Shown: one piece after another, positions 37,344 through 45,857 of the stretch
Position numbering within the stretch: the stretch's first letter is position 1
Layout of the letters: every line of letters begins with the position of its first letter
Source of the DNA: Pseudophaeobacter sp.
Lineage (GTDB): Bacteria; Pseudomonadota; Alphaproteobacteria; Rhodobacterales; Rhodobacteraceae
Assembly: GCA_027019165.1 (NCBI GenBank)
Contig: JALUXC010000012.1
Span: forward strand, 62,001 to 126,000
Direction of reading: 5' to 3'
Length of the DNA: 64,000 nt
Notes under the pieces: generated by a model
Seen by the model: the letters and a program-made list of their open reading frames with translations, nothing else
What the model was told of the DNA's origin: nothing
The model's database searches: none
Program-made: the position numbers and the translations under genes

Positions 37344-38527
37344 GCCGGGTGACCAAATTCGCAGGCCGCGATCCTGGCCCCGGTGCGCGCGTTGCGGGTT
37401 TCATGGCTCATCTGCGCGCCCATGGCTTTGCGCTGGGCGTTGCCGAAACCGGCACCGCGCTGGCGGCCCTTGGCGCGGTAGAGGCGAGCGATCCGTCAGA
37501 GGCCCGCGCCGCTCTGTGTGCCGTCTGCGCGGGCCGGGCCGAGGATGTTGAGCGGTTCGACGCGTTGTTCGACAGTTTCTGGATGGATGCAGGACGGGTG
37601 CGGCAAAAGACCGTGCCCAGCGACAATAACAATAAGAATGACGATATGCACTCCTCCCGTAAGGATGCAGGCGGAACAGAGGCAGAAGGTACAGGCAAAA
37701 TACACGCCCCCGGCGGCAGCGGCGGTGGCGAGGCGGAAAGCGACGGCACGGGGCGGCTTGTCGCCTCGGACGTCAGGAACCTGATGAAAAAGGATCTGCG
37801 CGATCTCGTCGACCCGGAAGACATTCGCAAGGCAGAAGCGGTTGCCGTGCAGCTGGGGCAGGCCCTGCGCGACAAACGCTCCCGCAGGCGCAAGGCGGCG
37901 CGGCGGGGCAGGGCGGTCGATTTCCGCCGCACCATCCGCAAGGCGGTGGCCACCGGCGGTGTGCCCCTGCGGCTTGCGCGGCGCACCCGCCCGGACCGAC
38001 CGGTCAAAATCGTTGCGCTGTGTGATGTCTCGGGCTCGATGCTGGTCTATGCGCGCCCCTTTCTGGCCTTTCTGGCGGGGCTGATGCGGGCCGATGCGGC
38101 CTCGGACGCTTATCTCTTTCACACCCGTCTTGTGCGCATTGCCGATGCTTTGCGCGAAGAGGACCCGATGCGTGCCCTCAACCGAGTGACCCTGATGGCC
38201 GAAGGCATCGGTGGCGGCAGCCGCATCGGCGGCGCCCTGGAACATTTTGCGGCGACCTACGCGCGCCGGTTCGTCGGTGGGCGTTCGGTGGTGATCATCC
38301 TGTCGGACGGCTACGACAGCGACCCGCCTGAACACATAGCCGCAGCTTTGCAGGCGCTGAAGCGGCGCGGCTGCCGGATCGTCTGGCTGAACCCGCTGAA
38401 GGGCTGGAAGGGCTACGAGCCGATTGCACGCGGCATGGCGGCGGCGCTGCCGTATCTTGATCTGTTCGAGGCGGCCAACACGCTGGAGGCGCTGGCGGGC
38501 CTCGATCAAAAACTGGGGGCGATATGA
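37340..38527 (+). CDS. coxE: VWA-domain CO dehydrogenase maturation protein
   Basis: 395 aa. The N-terminal helical region is followed by a Gly/Ser/Glu/Asn-rich linker (about residues 92-140, NNNKNDD and PGGSGGGE), then a CoxE-type VWA domain with MIDAS motif DVSGSM (about 229-234), a second acidic residue cluster (SDGYDSDPP near 316) and RIVWLNPLKGW. Works with the CoxD ATPase as a MoxR-VWA pair. Overlaps coxD and coxF by four bases each, so translation is coupled. Confidence 0.92.
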   Translation: MSRVTKFAGRDPGPGARVAGFMAHLRAHGFALGVAETGTALAALGAVEASDPSEARAALCAVCAGRAEDVERFDALFDSFWMDAGRVRQKTVPSDNNNKNDDMHSSRKDAGGTEAEGTGKIHAPGGSGGGEAESDGTGRLVASDVRNLMKKDLRDLVDPEDIRKAEAVAVQLGQALRDKRSRRRKAARRGRAVDFRRTIRKAVATGGVPLRLARRTRPDRPVKIVALCDVSGSMLVYARPFLAFLAGLMRADAASDAYLFHTRLVRIADALREEDPMRALNRVTLMAEGIGGGSRIGGALEHFAATYARRFVGGRSVVIILSDGYDSDPPEHIAAALQALKRRGCRIVWLNPLKGWKGYEPIARGMAAALPYLDLFEAANTLEALAGLDQKLGAI

Positions 38528-39390
38528 GTTTCATCATGGCAGGACAATCGGCACTGGGACCACGGCTGCAACAGGATCTGGCCCGGGAAACCGAGGCACG
38601 GCGCAGCGCTGGTGAACCCTTTGCCATGGCGACGGTGGTGCGCACCGTGGCGGCGACCTCGGCCAAACCGGGGTCGAAGGCGCTGATCGATGCAAATGGC
38701 GAGATCGTCGTCGGTTTCCTGGGCGGCGGCTGCGTACGCGGCGCCGTAGGGCGGGCTGCGCGCGAGGCGATCAAAAGCGGCGCTCCGCAGCTCTTGTCTA
38801 TTGGCCCCGAGGAATTGCTCGCCGAAGCGGGCGTCAGCGCGGGCGAGGAACGTGACGGCATCAAATATGCCCGCAACGGCTGCCCCAGCAAGGGCGTGCT
38901 GGACATCTTTGTGGAACCCGTTCTGCCGCTGCCCGCGCTCGTGGTCTGCGGCTCTGGTCCCGTGGCGCTGGCCCTGGTCGAACTGGCGGCACGCTTCGAA
39001 TTCGATCGCACTCTCTGCCTGCCGGGACCTCAGGAGGTTGATCTGCCGATGCCTGACCGCGTGGTGGAGCATTTCGACGAACAACCCATATGGGACAGCG
39101 CCCCCTTTGTTGTGGTCGCCACGCAAGGGCGCGGGGATGAGGCGGCGCTGCGGCGGGCGCTGTCGCAAAAGGCGCGCTATATCGGCTTTGTCGGCAGCCG
39201 CCGCAAGTTCGCAACCCTGTCGCAGCGCCTGCAGGACAAGGGCATGCCCGAAGACGCGTTGGCCAGCGTCAAGGCACCCGCAGGCGTTGATATCCACGCC
39301 ATCACCCCGGATGAGATCGCGCTGTCGATCCTGGCTGAGCTTGTGCAGCGCCGCCGGGCGCTTCAGCGCGGGGAGGTTGCCGATGGCTGA
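38524..39390 (+). CDS. coxF: XdhC-family maturation factor
   Basis: 288 aa. XdhC-type N-terminal segment (FAMATVVRTVAATSAKPGSKAL, broken here after VAATSA) and GFLGGGCVRGAV, then a Rossmann-like domain with VCGSGPVALALVE (about residues 141-153) and YIGFVGSRRK (about 219-228). XdhC proteins help load the sulfurated molybdenum cofactor. Overlaps coxE by four bases; the following microprotein starts inside the last codons of this gene. Confidence 0.9.
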   Translation: MSFIMAGQSALGPRLQQDLARETEARRSAGEPFAMATVVRTVAATSAKPGSKALIDANGEIVVGFLGGGCVRGAVGRAAREAIKSGAPQLLSIGPEELLAEAGVSAGEERDGIKYARNGCPSKGVLDIFVEPVLPLPALVVCGSGPVALALVELAARFEFDRTLCLPGPQEVDLPMPDRVVEHFDEQPIWDSAPFVVVATQGRGDEAALRRALSQKARYIGFVGSRRKFATLSQRLQDKGMPEDALASVKAPAGVDIHAITPDEIALSILAELVQRRRALQRGEVADG

Positions 39391-39481
39391 CGTCCTTCTG
39401 CGCCTCTGCCGGCGTCTTTTCCCCGAATTGAGTGACGAGCAGGCCAAGCTCCTGGCCACCGTCAAATTCCCCTGTTGCTAG
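39383..39481 (+). CDS. 32-aa microprotein with terminal Cys-Cys in the cox operon
   Basis: A complete frame starting MADVLLRLCRRLFPELSDE and ending VKFPCC. It begins with ATG eight bases before the end of coxF and has an excellent GGGAGG site seven bases upstream, and its stop lies 13 bases before coxG. Predicted as one amphipathic helix (about residues 3-27) followed by Phe-Pro-Cys-Cys at the very end, plus Cys9. The position among maturation genes and the thiols suggest metal or sulfur handling (inference). No known cox gene product of this size is recalled. Confidence 0.6.
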   Translation: MADVLLRLCRRLFPELSDEQAKLLATVKFPCC

Positions 39482-39494
39482 AAGGAAAACCAAC

Positions 39495-39947
39495 ATGGAA
39501 CTGAGCGACGAAATCTTCATCAACGCCCCGCGTGACGAGGTCTATGCGGCCCTCAATGACCCGGAGGTGCTGCAAAAGGCCATTCCCGGATGCGAGGAAC
39601 TGGTGAAACACTCCGACACCGAACTGGAGGCCAAGGTTGTGCTGAAGATCGGCCCGGTGAAGGCGAAATTCTCAGGGCAGGTGACCCTGTCGCCCGAAGC
39701 CCCGCCCGAGCGGTTCTCGCTGACCGGGCAGGGCAATGGCGGGGCAGCGGGCTTTGCCAAGGGCGGCGCCGAAGTGGTGCTGACCGAACAGGATGGCGGC
39801 ACGCTGCTAAGCTACACCGCCAAGGCCGATATCGGCGGCAAGCTGGCGCAGCTTGGCAGCCGCCTGATCCAGAGCACGGCAAAGAAACTGGCGGCCAAAT
39901 TCTTCAAGAGCTTCTCCGAAGAGATGGAACAGACCCAGGCTGCCTGA
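39495..39947 (+). CDS. coxG: CoxG-family SRPBCC protein
   Basis: 150 aa. SRPBCC (START-like) fold: opens MELSDEIFINAPRDEVYAAL with the conserved Asn-Pro pattern, continues PEVLQKAIPGCEEL, LKIGPVKAKFSG, and a C-terminal amphipathic helix (LIQSTAKKLAAKFFKSF) for membrane contact. CoxG helps anchor CO dehydrogenase to the cytoplasmic membrane and quinone pool. Preceded by GAAGGAAAAC. Last recognisable gene of the operon; a weak terminator follows. Confidence 0.92.
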   Translation: MELSDEIFINAPRDEVYAALNDPEVLQKAIPGCEELVKHSDTELEAKVVLKIGPVKAKFSGQVTLSPEAPPERFSLTGQGNGGAAGFAKGGAEVVLTEQDGGTLLSYTAKADIGGKLAQLGSRLIQSTAKKLAAKFFKSFSEEMEQTQAA

Positions 39948-39998
39948 GGGCGATTTTGTCCTCTTGAGCAGTCATCACTCACAGAACCGAGAGAAGAG

Positions 39999-40026
39999 AG
40001 AGGGCGGCGCGCGAGTGTCGCCCTCT
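39999..40026 (+). terminator. Weak terminator after coxG
   Basis: AGAGGGCG pairs with CGCCCTCT around a 12-base loop, followed by TGTAG only. It may mark the end of the cox transcript, but the T run is poor. Confidence 0.4.
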
Positions 40027-40115
40027 TGTAGCTTCAGCTTGATGCGCTTTGTTGACCTCTTGTTGCCTCTGGTGGAACGTGCTTTGTCACATCTGCAATA
40101 CTGACGGAGGAGCCA

Positions 40116-40970
40116 ATGACCGTGCCGATGAGTGAGGACGCCTTGAGCCGCATTGCGGCAGCTTTGGAGCGCATGTCCCCTGCGCCGCTGGAGGCCCCCG
40201 ATTTCGATGCGGCCCCGGCCTTTGTCTGGCATGTTTCCCCGGATCGTCTTGCGCCCGTAGAGGCTGTGAGCCGGGTCGATCTGGAACTTCTGGTGGGCAT
40301 CGACCGCTCGCGCGATACCCTGCTTGAGAACACGCGGCGGTTTGCCGAAGGGGCTGCGGCCAACAATGCTCTGCTCTGGGGGGCGCGAGGCATGGGCAAA
40401 TCCAGCCTCGTCAAAGCGGTGCACGGAAAGCTGGTGGAGGATCATTCCGATCTCAAACTGGTGGAGCTGCAGCGCGAGGACCTGCCCTCGGTGGCGCGGC
40501 TCCTGAACCATCTGCGGGCCTCATCCAAACGGTTCATCCTGTTTTGTGACGATCTGTCGTTCAGTCATGACGACCAGCACTACAAGAGCCTGAAGGCCGT
40601 GCTGGATGGCGGGATCGAAGGGCGGCCCGACAACGTGGTGTTCTACGCCACCTCGAACCGGCGCCACCTGATGCCGCGCGACATGATCGAAAACGAACGA
40701 TCCAGCGCGATCAACCCTTCCGAAGCCGTCGAGGAAAAGGTCTCTCTGAGTGACAGGTTCGGCCTGTGGCTCGGCTTCCACCCTTGCGATCAGGATGAGT
40801 TCCTGTCGATGATCGCGGGGTATTGCGCGGCCCATGGGATCAAGGTCGATCCCGAAACGATCCGCGCCGAGGCGATTGAATGGCAGGCCACCCGTGGGGC
40901 GCGGTCAGGGCGTGTTGCCTGGCAGTATTTTACCGACCTGGCCGGACGACATGGCGTCTCTTTGAAATAA
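40116..40970 (+). CDS. DUF815 AAA ATPase
   Basis: 284 aa. Walker A GARGMGKSS near residues 89-97, Walker B ILFCDDLSF near 139-147, and the DUF815 hallmarks YKSLKAVLDGGIEGRPDNVV (given as YKSLKAVLDG and IEGRPDNVV) and SDRFGLWLGF. A predicted regulatory ATPase of unknown substrate, conserved in proteobacteria and usually near a GFA or LytM gene. The GFA gene starts three bases after its stop, so they are co-transcribed. It is separated from coxG by about 170 bases and a weak terminator. Confidence 0.9.
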   Translation: MTVPMSEDALSRIAAALERMSPAPLEAPDFDAAPAFVWHVSPDRLAPVEAVSRVDLELLVGIDRSRDTLLENTRRFAEGAAANNALLWGARGMGKSSLVKAVHGKLVEDHSDLKLVELQREDLPSVARLLNHLRASSKRFILFCDDLSFSHDDQHYKSLKAVLDGGIEGRPDNVVFYATSNRRHLMPRDMIENERSSAINPSEAVEEKVSLSDRFGLWLGFHPCDQDEFLSMIAGYCAAHGIKVDPETIRAEAIEWQATRGARSGRVAWQYFTDLAGRHGVSLK

Positions 40971-40973
40971 GCC

Positions 40974-41378
40974 ATGGAGACGGCCGAGCCACACTACACT
41001 GCAGGATGCCTTTGCGGCGCGGTGCGGCTGGTTGCAAAGGGCGCACCGCTTCGGGTCGGGATCTGCCATTGCCTTGATTGCCGCAAGCACCACGGTGCGC
41101 TGTTCTACGCTGCCGCCGTTTTTGCTGAAGGGGCTGTTGCTGTCACTGGAGAGACGGCGTCCTATGAGGGGCGCCATTTTTGCCCGCGATGCGGCTCGTC
41201 GGTCTTTGCCCGCACCGGCCGCGAGATCGAGCTGCATCTGGGCGCCCTGGATGCGACTGATCAGCTGAAACCAGAATACGAGCTTTGGGCGCAGCGCCGG
41301 GAAGGCTGGTTGCCGGAGTTCCCAAATATGGCTCGGTTTCCAGGCAACTGCCCGGCGCGGGACGATGAGGACCTTTAG
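40974..41378 (+). CDS. GFA-family zinc-binding protein
   Basis: 134 aa. Zinc-site cysteines: CLCGAVR (about 12-18), CHCLDCRK (about 31-38) and FCPRCGSS (about 65-72), the pattern of the glutathione-dependent formaldehyde-activating (GFA, CENP-V) fold. The actual substrate is not known; the formaldehyde role is proven only for some members. It follows the DUF815 gene and is convergent with the nlpD-like gene 33 bases away. Confidence 0.88.
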   Translation: METAEPHYTAGCLCGAVRLVAKGAPLRVGICHCLDCRKHHGALFYAAAVFAEGAVAVTGETASYEGRHFCPRCGSSVFARTGREIELHLGALDATDQLKPEYELWAQRREGWLPEFPNMARFPGNCPARDDEDL

Positions 41379-41411
41379 CCCTTCGCAGCGCAGTCTGCCT
41401 GCGGTCGCGTG

Positions 41412-42614
41412 TCAGTTCAGATAGAGCAGAGGATCCAGGCTTTCGGTGCCCGAGCGCACTTCGAAGTGCAGGAATGCATCATCCCCGGAGCGCAGTCTGG
41501 CAATGGGTTGGCCGCGTTTCACTGTGTCGCCCTTTTTGACCGAGATATCCGTCACATTGATGTAGAGCGTCAGCAGCTTGTCGGAATGGCGGATCACGAG
41601 GATCGGGATATTGTTGGAGTCCTTGGTGATGACCGCAACGGTTCCGGCTTCGGCGGCTTTCACCTCCTGTCCGGGCTTGCCCGCGATGTCGATGCCATCG
41701 TTCTTGCCTTTGGAATAGGTCGATATGATCTTTCCCTGCAAGGGATAGGCCATCGCTGCGTCGCTCTTGCGGGTGGGTTCCGGCACTTTGACCGTGGGCA
41801 ATGTGCCCGCTCCTTCGGAGGCAGGCGGGACCTCTTCGGTCGGCAAAGGCTTGGTCGCGCTCGGCGGTGTGGGGGTTGCGCTTCCTGCGCCCGGTGCCGT
41901 TACCTCGGCGGTGCGGGCGGGTGCGGGCGTGTCTTTCAGAGGGATCAACAGGTACTGACCTTCGCGGATTGCGAAATCACTGCCGAGGCCATTCCATTCT
42001 GCAAGCGATTTGACCGGAACCTGATAGAGACGGGAGATGGTATAGGCTGTCTCGCCGCGCACGACCTTGTGGCGCACCGGTTCGGGGCCGTCCTGAACCT
42101 GCACGGGTGCGGCCCGCGGCGTGGGCTGCAAAGTGGTCGTGGTGACAGAGCCAGGGTTGGGCGAGGTGCTGGGGGCCCTGTCGATGGCCTGCCCGGCAAG
42201 CGAGGCGATGTCGACGCCGCCCGGCTGAGTGGATCCGGAAACAGCGGCGCTATCTGGTGCACGACGCGGCAGGGCCAGCACCTCGTCCTTGCGCAAGATG
42301 TCGCCGGGTTCCATCCCGTTGAAGCGGGCAACTTCGCTTGGCGTGAGACCGACCCGAGTGGCCACATCCGCAACGGTGTCGCCCCGTTCGGCCACTGCGA
42401 CCTGATACGAAGGATATGTGATCAGCCCCCGCGCATCCGGCATCGGCCTGTCAGCGACGGCGTTCTGCGCCGCAGGCGCAGTACTGAAGCCGCCCAGCGG
42501 CCCGCGTAAATCATAGTCCAGCGGCCCGTCGCAGGCGGCCACCAGGGCTGCAGCTGGAAGCAGGGTCAGCAACCGGGCCGCACGGCGGGGCAGGATGGGG
42601 GCTGTCGTAGTCAT
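41412..42614 (-). CDS. nlpD: NlpD-like lipoprotein with two LysM domains and a degenerate M23 domain
   Basis: 400 aa. Lipobox LVAAC gives an outer-membrane-type lipoprotein (Cys28). Two LysM peptidoglycan-binding domains (about 72-115 and 170-215), a Pro/Thr/Ala linker, and a C-terminal LytM domain (about 285-400). Zinc ligands are lost: the first His of HxxxD is Asn (KNDGID), YxH is YIN and the HxH motif is FLH. As in E. coli NlpD and EnvC, it should activate amidases for cell separation rather than cut peptidoglycan. Third gene of the classical surE-pcm-nlpD order. Confidence 0.88.
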   Translation of the reverse strand: MTTTAPILPRRAARLLTLLPAAALVAACDGPLDYDLRGPLGGFSTAPAAQNAVADRPMPDARGLITYPSYQVAVAERGDTVADVATRVGLTPSEVARFNGMEPGDILRKDEVLALPRRAPDSAAVSGSTQPGGVDIASLAGQAIDRAPSTSPNPGSVTTTTLQPTPRAAPVQVQDGPEPVRHKVVRGETAYTISRLYQVPVKSLAEWNGLGSDFAIREGQYLLIPLKDTPAPARTAEVTAPGAGSATPTPPSATKPLPTEEVPPASEGAGTLPTVKVPEPTRKSDAAMAYPLQGKIISTYSKGKNDGIDIAGKPGQEVKAAEAGTVAVITKDSNNIPILVIRHSDKLLTLYINVTDISVKKGDTVKRGQPIARLRSGDDAFLHFEVRSGTESLDPLLYLN

Positions 42615-42667
42615 CTCGCTCTCCTGGAAACACGTCTTTGGGTGACGCTGTCGTCTTTGCGCCCCAT

Positions 42668-43315
42668 TTATGTATCTTTTCCCAAACCCTCAAGCAGGGG
42701 AACAAAACGAACAGGCCGCAATTCGTCATACTCCAGCCCTGCTTGCGTTTTGCGCACTCTGATCAGGGTCTGAACCGCATCGGACTGTCCGACGGGCACC
42801 ACCATGATTCCGCCGGGCTTGAGTTGCGCCAGCAGAGGACCAGGCGGGTCTTCGGCGGCGGCGGTTACGATGATACGGTCAAACGGCGCTTGGTCCGGCA
42901 GACCAAAGCTGCCGTCGCCTACCAGAGAGGTGACATTGGGAAGGCTGAGCGCATCAAACAGGGCCCGTGCTTCTTGCACCAGCCTGGCGTGGCGATCGAT
43001 CGTATATACGCGGCGTGCCAGCTTCGACAGGATCGCGGCCTGGTAGCCCGATCCGGTGCCGACCTCCAATACCGTATCGCGCGGCGAGACCTGCAGGGCT
43101 TGCGTCATGAGCCCCACGACCGAAGGTTGTGAAATCGTCTGCCCGCAAGCGATTGGCAGCGGGGTGTCCTCATAGGCGCGCTCGGCAAATATCCCGCGCA
43201 CAAACGGGCCGCGATCAATCTGCTCCATGGCGTCCAGCACCTGCGCATCTGTCACCCCGCGCGAGCGCAGCGCAAAAAGGAACTGCATCTTGGTTTCGGG
43301 ATCGGGGCCTGTCAT
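42668..43315 (-). CDS. pcm: Protein-L-isoaspartate O-methyltransferase
   Basis: 215 aa. SAM-binding motif [14 protein letters not shown] (about 83-96), the family opening QRMQFLF-like [13 protein letters not shown], and [14 protein letters not shown] with the active-site Ser/Thr. Repairs damaged isoaspartyl residues. Overlaps surE by four bases and lies 53 bases upstream of the nlpD-like gene; expressed as one operon in the minus direction. Confidence 0.95.
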   Translation of the reverse strand: MTGPDPETKMQFLFALRSRGVTDAQVLDAMEQIDRGPFVRGIFAERAYEDTPLPIACGQTISQPSVVGLMTQALQVSPRDTVLEVGTGSGYQAAILSKLARRVYTIDRHARLVQEARALFDALSLPNVTSLVGDGSFGLPDQAPFDRIIVTAAAEDPPGPLLAQLKPGGIMVVPVGQSDAVQTLIRVRKTQAGLEYDELRPVRFVPLLEGLGKDT

Positions 43316-44097
43316 TCAAGAACCTTGAGGGCGTGAAGCGCGTCATGTGCCGTCAGATCCGCGCGCATGGGGGTGACCGAGATATATCCTTCAAGGTTCA
43401 CCGCCGCATCTGTATCAGGGGCGGTGTGCACGTGCTGATCGCCGCCCTTGATCCAGACATAGCGCCGCCCGTTGGGCGAAAGCTGTTCTTCGGCCGAAAA
43501 GCGCGGACCGGTCCGAAGCCCCTGCGCCACCGCGCGCGCGCCTTTGACGGCGGCCGCCGGGACCGGCGGGAAATTGATGTTGTAGAACAGCCGGTAATCC
43601 CCTGCGGCATCCTGCGGGCTGGCCTTCAGAATGTCCCGGATCAGCCCGGCGCCATGTTCCGCAGCCGCTTCGAAAGGATTGTCGAGGTTCGCATTATGGG
43701 GGCCGTAGTATTGCGACAGGGCCATTGCGGGAATGCCCTGCAGCGCAGCCTCCATGGCGCCGCCAAGGGTGCCGGAATACAGGGCGTTTTCCGCCGAGTT
43801 ATTTCCCTTGTTGATCCCGGATAGCACAAGGTCGGGTACAACGTCTTCCATGGCCACATGCACACCGGCCAGAACACAGTCGGCCGGAGAGCCTTCGGTG
43901 GCAAAGCGCCGCTCGCCCAGTTGGCTGAGCATCGAGGGGCGTGTGTAGCTGATGCAGTGGCCGACACCGGATTGCTCAAAGGCCGGTGCCACGGTCCAGA
44001 CCTCGCCATCCGGTCCAGCGACCTCGCGGGCAATCGCTTCCAGAACGAGGAGCCCCGGTGCATTGATTCCGTCATCGTTGGTCACGAGAATGCGCAT
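43312..44097 (-). CDS. surE: 5'-nucleotidase SurE
   Basis: 261 aa. The N-terminal metal motif [15 protein letters not shown] (Asp-Asp at 8-9) and [10 protein letters not shown] (about 92-101) are complete. Hydrolyses nucleoside monophosphates; survival protein. The start ATG is the first with homology; the frame extends upstream without it. First gene of surE-pcm-nlpD. Confidence 0.96.
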   Translation of the reverse strand: MRILVTNDDGINAPGLLVLEAIAREVAGPDGEVWTVAPAFEQSGVGHCISYTRPSMLSQLGERRFATEGSPADCVLAGVHVAMEDVVPDLVLSGINKGNNSAENALYSGTLGGAMEAALQGIPAMALSQYYGPHNANLDNPFEAAAEHGAGLIRDILKASPQDAAGDYRLFYNINFPPVPAAAVKGARAVAQGLRTGPRFSAEEQLSPNGRRYVWIKGGDQHVHTAPDTDAAVNLEGYISVTPMRADLTAHDALHALKVLE

Positions 44098-44476
44098 AGG
44101 TCCCCCTGCGTCTGCCTGTCGAGTGTTTTGATCTGAATAGGACGTTGAAAATACTGGAGCAAGCCTTTCACGGGCAGGCGCTCTGCAATCTTGCCTGCGG
44201 GGCATCGCTGCCACAGATTTGGGCCTTTTGGACAAGCAAGCTGAAAGTCGTCCGGGAGGCGGGAGTACTCCCGCCTGCTTTGAGCGCATTCAAGGAATGC
44301 GCCCGCGCAGTTGGGCGTGGCAGGCTGACGCCTGCGGGTCGCGCGTGAGGATACCGATGCGCGCAACCGCGCCGCACCGCAGGGACTGCGCCCGGCCCAA
44401 GGCCGAACCTCATATCTCTGATATGAAAGAGAGGGGGCGGGAGCTTTGCGCTGCCGAACTGTCGCGCCAATGACGC
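44098..44476. other. 380-base non-coding region rich in hairpins
   Basis: Contains a run of short palindromes: AGGCGGGAGTACTCCCGCCT (44257-44276), GCGCATTC-AAG-GAATGCGC (44284-44302), GCAGGC-TGAC-GCCTGC (about 44319-44334), and TCATATC-TCT-GATATGA (about 44411-44428). No credible frame or tRNA is seen. It separates surE from the convergent-side SDR gene and may include the surE promoter. Confidence 0.45.
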
Positions 44477-45127
44477 TTATGCTGCGCCCAGGATCCGCGG
44501 CAATAGGCGTGCGGCCTCATCCTGAACTGGGATGAGCGTTTCGCGGTCTTCGCCAGGGAAGAACCGGGCCCGCAGGGCGGTTGGCATGGGGCGCGGCTCA
44601 AGAACCTGCACCTCGGGGCCGGTCTTGGCGCTTTCGGCCTGCCAGCTGCGCGCCAGAGACATTTGTGCGGCCTTGGTCGCGCCATAGGCCCCAAAGAACT
44701 TTTCCCCCGCGCGGGGATCGTCAAAGAAGACCGCCCGGCCGGATTGCCCCAGCAAGGGCGCCACATAGGGGATCAGCACTGAAGTTGCCGTTGCGTTCAC
44801 AGCGACGGACTTCTCCCAGTCCTTGGGCGAAACAAAGGGCGCAGGCGACAGCGGTGCGGCGTGGATTGCGGTATGCAGCCACAGATCGAGCTGCCCCCAG
44901 CGATGATGGATGCCGCGGCAGAGGGTGGCCATGGCCTCGGGCACGGTGATGTCCATAGGGGCAAGAGTGGCACTGCCGCCTTTTGCCTTGATCCGGTCAT
45001 CCAGCTCTTCCAGGGCGCCGGTGGTGCGGGCAACGGCCACGATATGATGCGTCGGGGCAAGCGCCTCTGCCAGGGCTGCGCCAAGGCCGCGGGATGCGCC
45101 GGTGATAAGAGCGAGTTTCTGTGTCAT
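44477..45127 (-). CDS. SDR-family oxidoreductase
   Basis: 216 aa. Cofactor motif TGASRGLGAA near residues 9-18 and the catalytic YGATK near 159-163; the Ser is less clear. The NNAG motif is replaced by TAIHAA-like sequence. Substrate unknown. Start at MTQKLALIT, where homology begins; the frame continues upstream without it. It lies downstream of purF in the usual Rhodobacteraceae order, here with the DUF2199 gene in between. Confidence 0.88.
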   Translation of the reverse strand: MTQKLALITGASRGLGAALAEALAPTHHIVAVARTTGALEELDDRIKAKGGSATLAPMDITVPEAMATLCRGIHHRWGQLDLWLHTAIHAAPLSPAPFVSPKDWEKSVAVNATATSVLIPYVAPLLGQSGRAVFFDDPRAGEKFFGAYGATKAAQMSLARSWQAESAKTGPEVQVLEPRPMPTALRARFFPGEDRETLIPVQDEAARLLPRILGAA

Positions 45128-45195
45128 GTCTGCCTTTTGGAGCCGTTGGCCTAAAGGGTCAAGAGGTGCAGCCGGGTGTTTGCCCCCTGCGGCAA

Positions 45196-45786
45196 TCAGG
45201 CATCGTAGACCAGCGACGGCAGGTCGTGCCCATAGGCATAAAGCAGCTCCAGTAGCTCTTCCAGTTGCAAGCCGTTCTGCTGAAGACGCGCAAGAGGATG
45301 ATTGGGCTCGGAAACCTGCAGTTCCGGATATTCGCCTTCGGGGCGCATATGCAGCATGCAGGCGACCGGCGCGCCGCTGTCTGGAGGGATCGCATTGGCC
45401 AGCCATGCGGGACGGCTGCCGAGGCTTTCCATCTCGCGCATCTCGAACAGATCGAGATAGGCGTCGAAATCGTCCGCACCAAGGCTCGCCCAGGTACCAA
45501 GGATGAACTCTGCCCCGCGGCTGGCCTCGATCGGCAGCGCAAGAACCGCGCGTACAAAGCGCAAATCGCCGATACGGCAGAAGTCTTCGGTCAGCACATC
45601 CCCCCGGTCGGTCAGAACGGCGGAATTATCCTGCACCACCAAATCGTCCGGGCAGGAATCCGGTCTGTCACAGCTGAGGCTGAGCAACTGCGAAAAGGTG
45701 GCACCGCAACAGCGGCAGGTGCGCGCAGAGGTCAGCATTCGGGCAAGGTGGGCGTCCAAGGAAGGGCCTTTCGTCGTCATCATCAT
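45196..45786 (-). CDS. DUF2199 domain-containing protein
   Basis: 196 aa. The N-terminal Cys pair CRCCG (about residues 23-27), then LSCDRPDSCPDD, EDFCRIGDLRFVRAVLALPI and FILGTWASLG match the DUF2199 family, whose function is unknown. Three consecutive ATG codons and a TTG at 45795 leave the exact start open; the first ATG is used. It is placed between purF (with its terminator) and the SDR gene, so it may have its own promoter. Confidence 0.8.
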   Translation of the reverse strand: MMMTTKGPSLDAHLARMLTSARTCRCCGATFSQLLSLSCDRPDSCPDDLVVQDNSAVLTDRGDVLTEDFCRIGDLRFVRAVLALPIEASRGAEFILGTWASLGADDFDAYLDLFEMREMESLGSRPAWLANAIPPDSGAPVACMLHMRPEGEYPELQVSEPNHPLARLQQNGLQLEELLELLYAYGHDLPSLVYDA

Positions 45787-45803
45787 GTCTTGCAAACAAT
45801 AGC

Positions 45804-45833
45804 AAAAGGCGCCGATCCCACGGATCAGCGCCC
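45804..45833 (-). terminator. Intrinsic terminator of purF
   Basis: On the minus strand GGCGCTGATCC pairs with GGATCGGCGCC (one mismatch) around GTG and is followed by TTTT. It starts about 25 bases after the purF stop. Confidence 0.85.
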
Positions 45834-45857
45834 TCTCTGTCTGTGCTTGGCGTCCTC

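Noticed and set aside
44280-44400. Possible tRNA-Ser-like fold between surE and the SDR gene
   Set aside because: Stacked hairpins suggested a long-variable-arm tRNA, but there is no GGTTCGAAT-type T loop and no acceptor stem closing with CCA.
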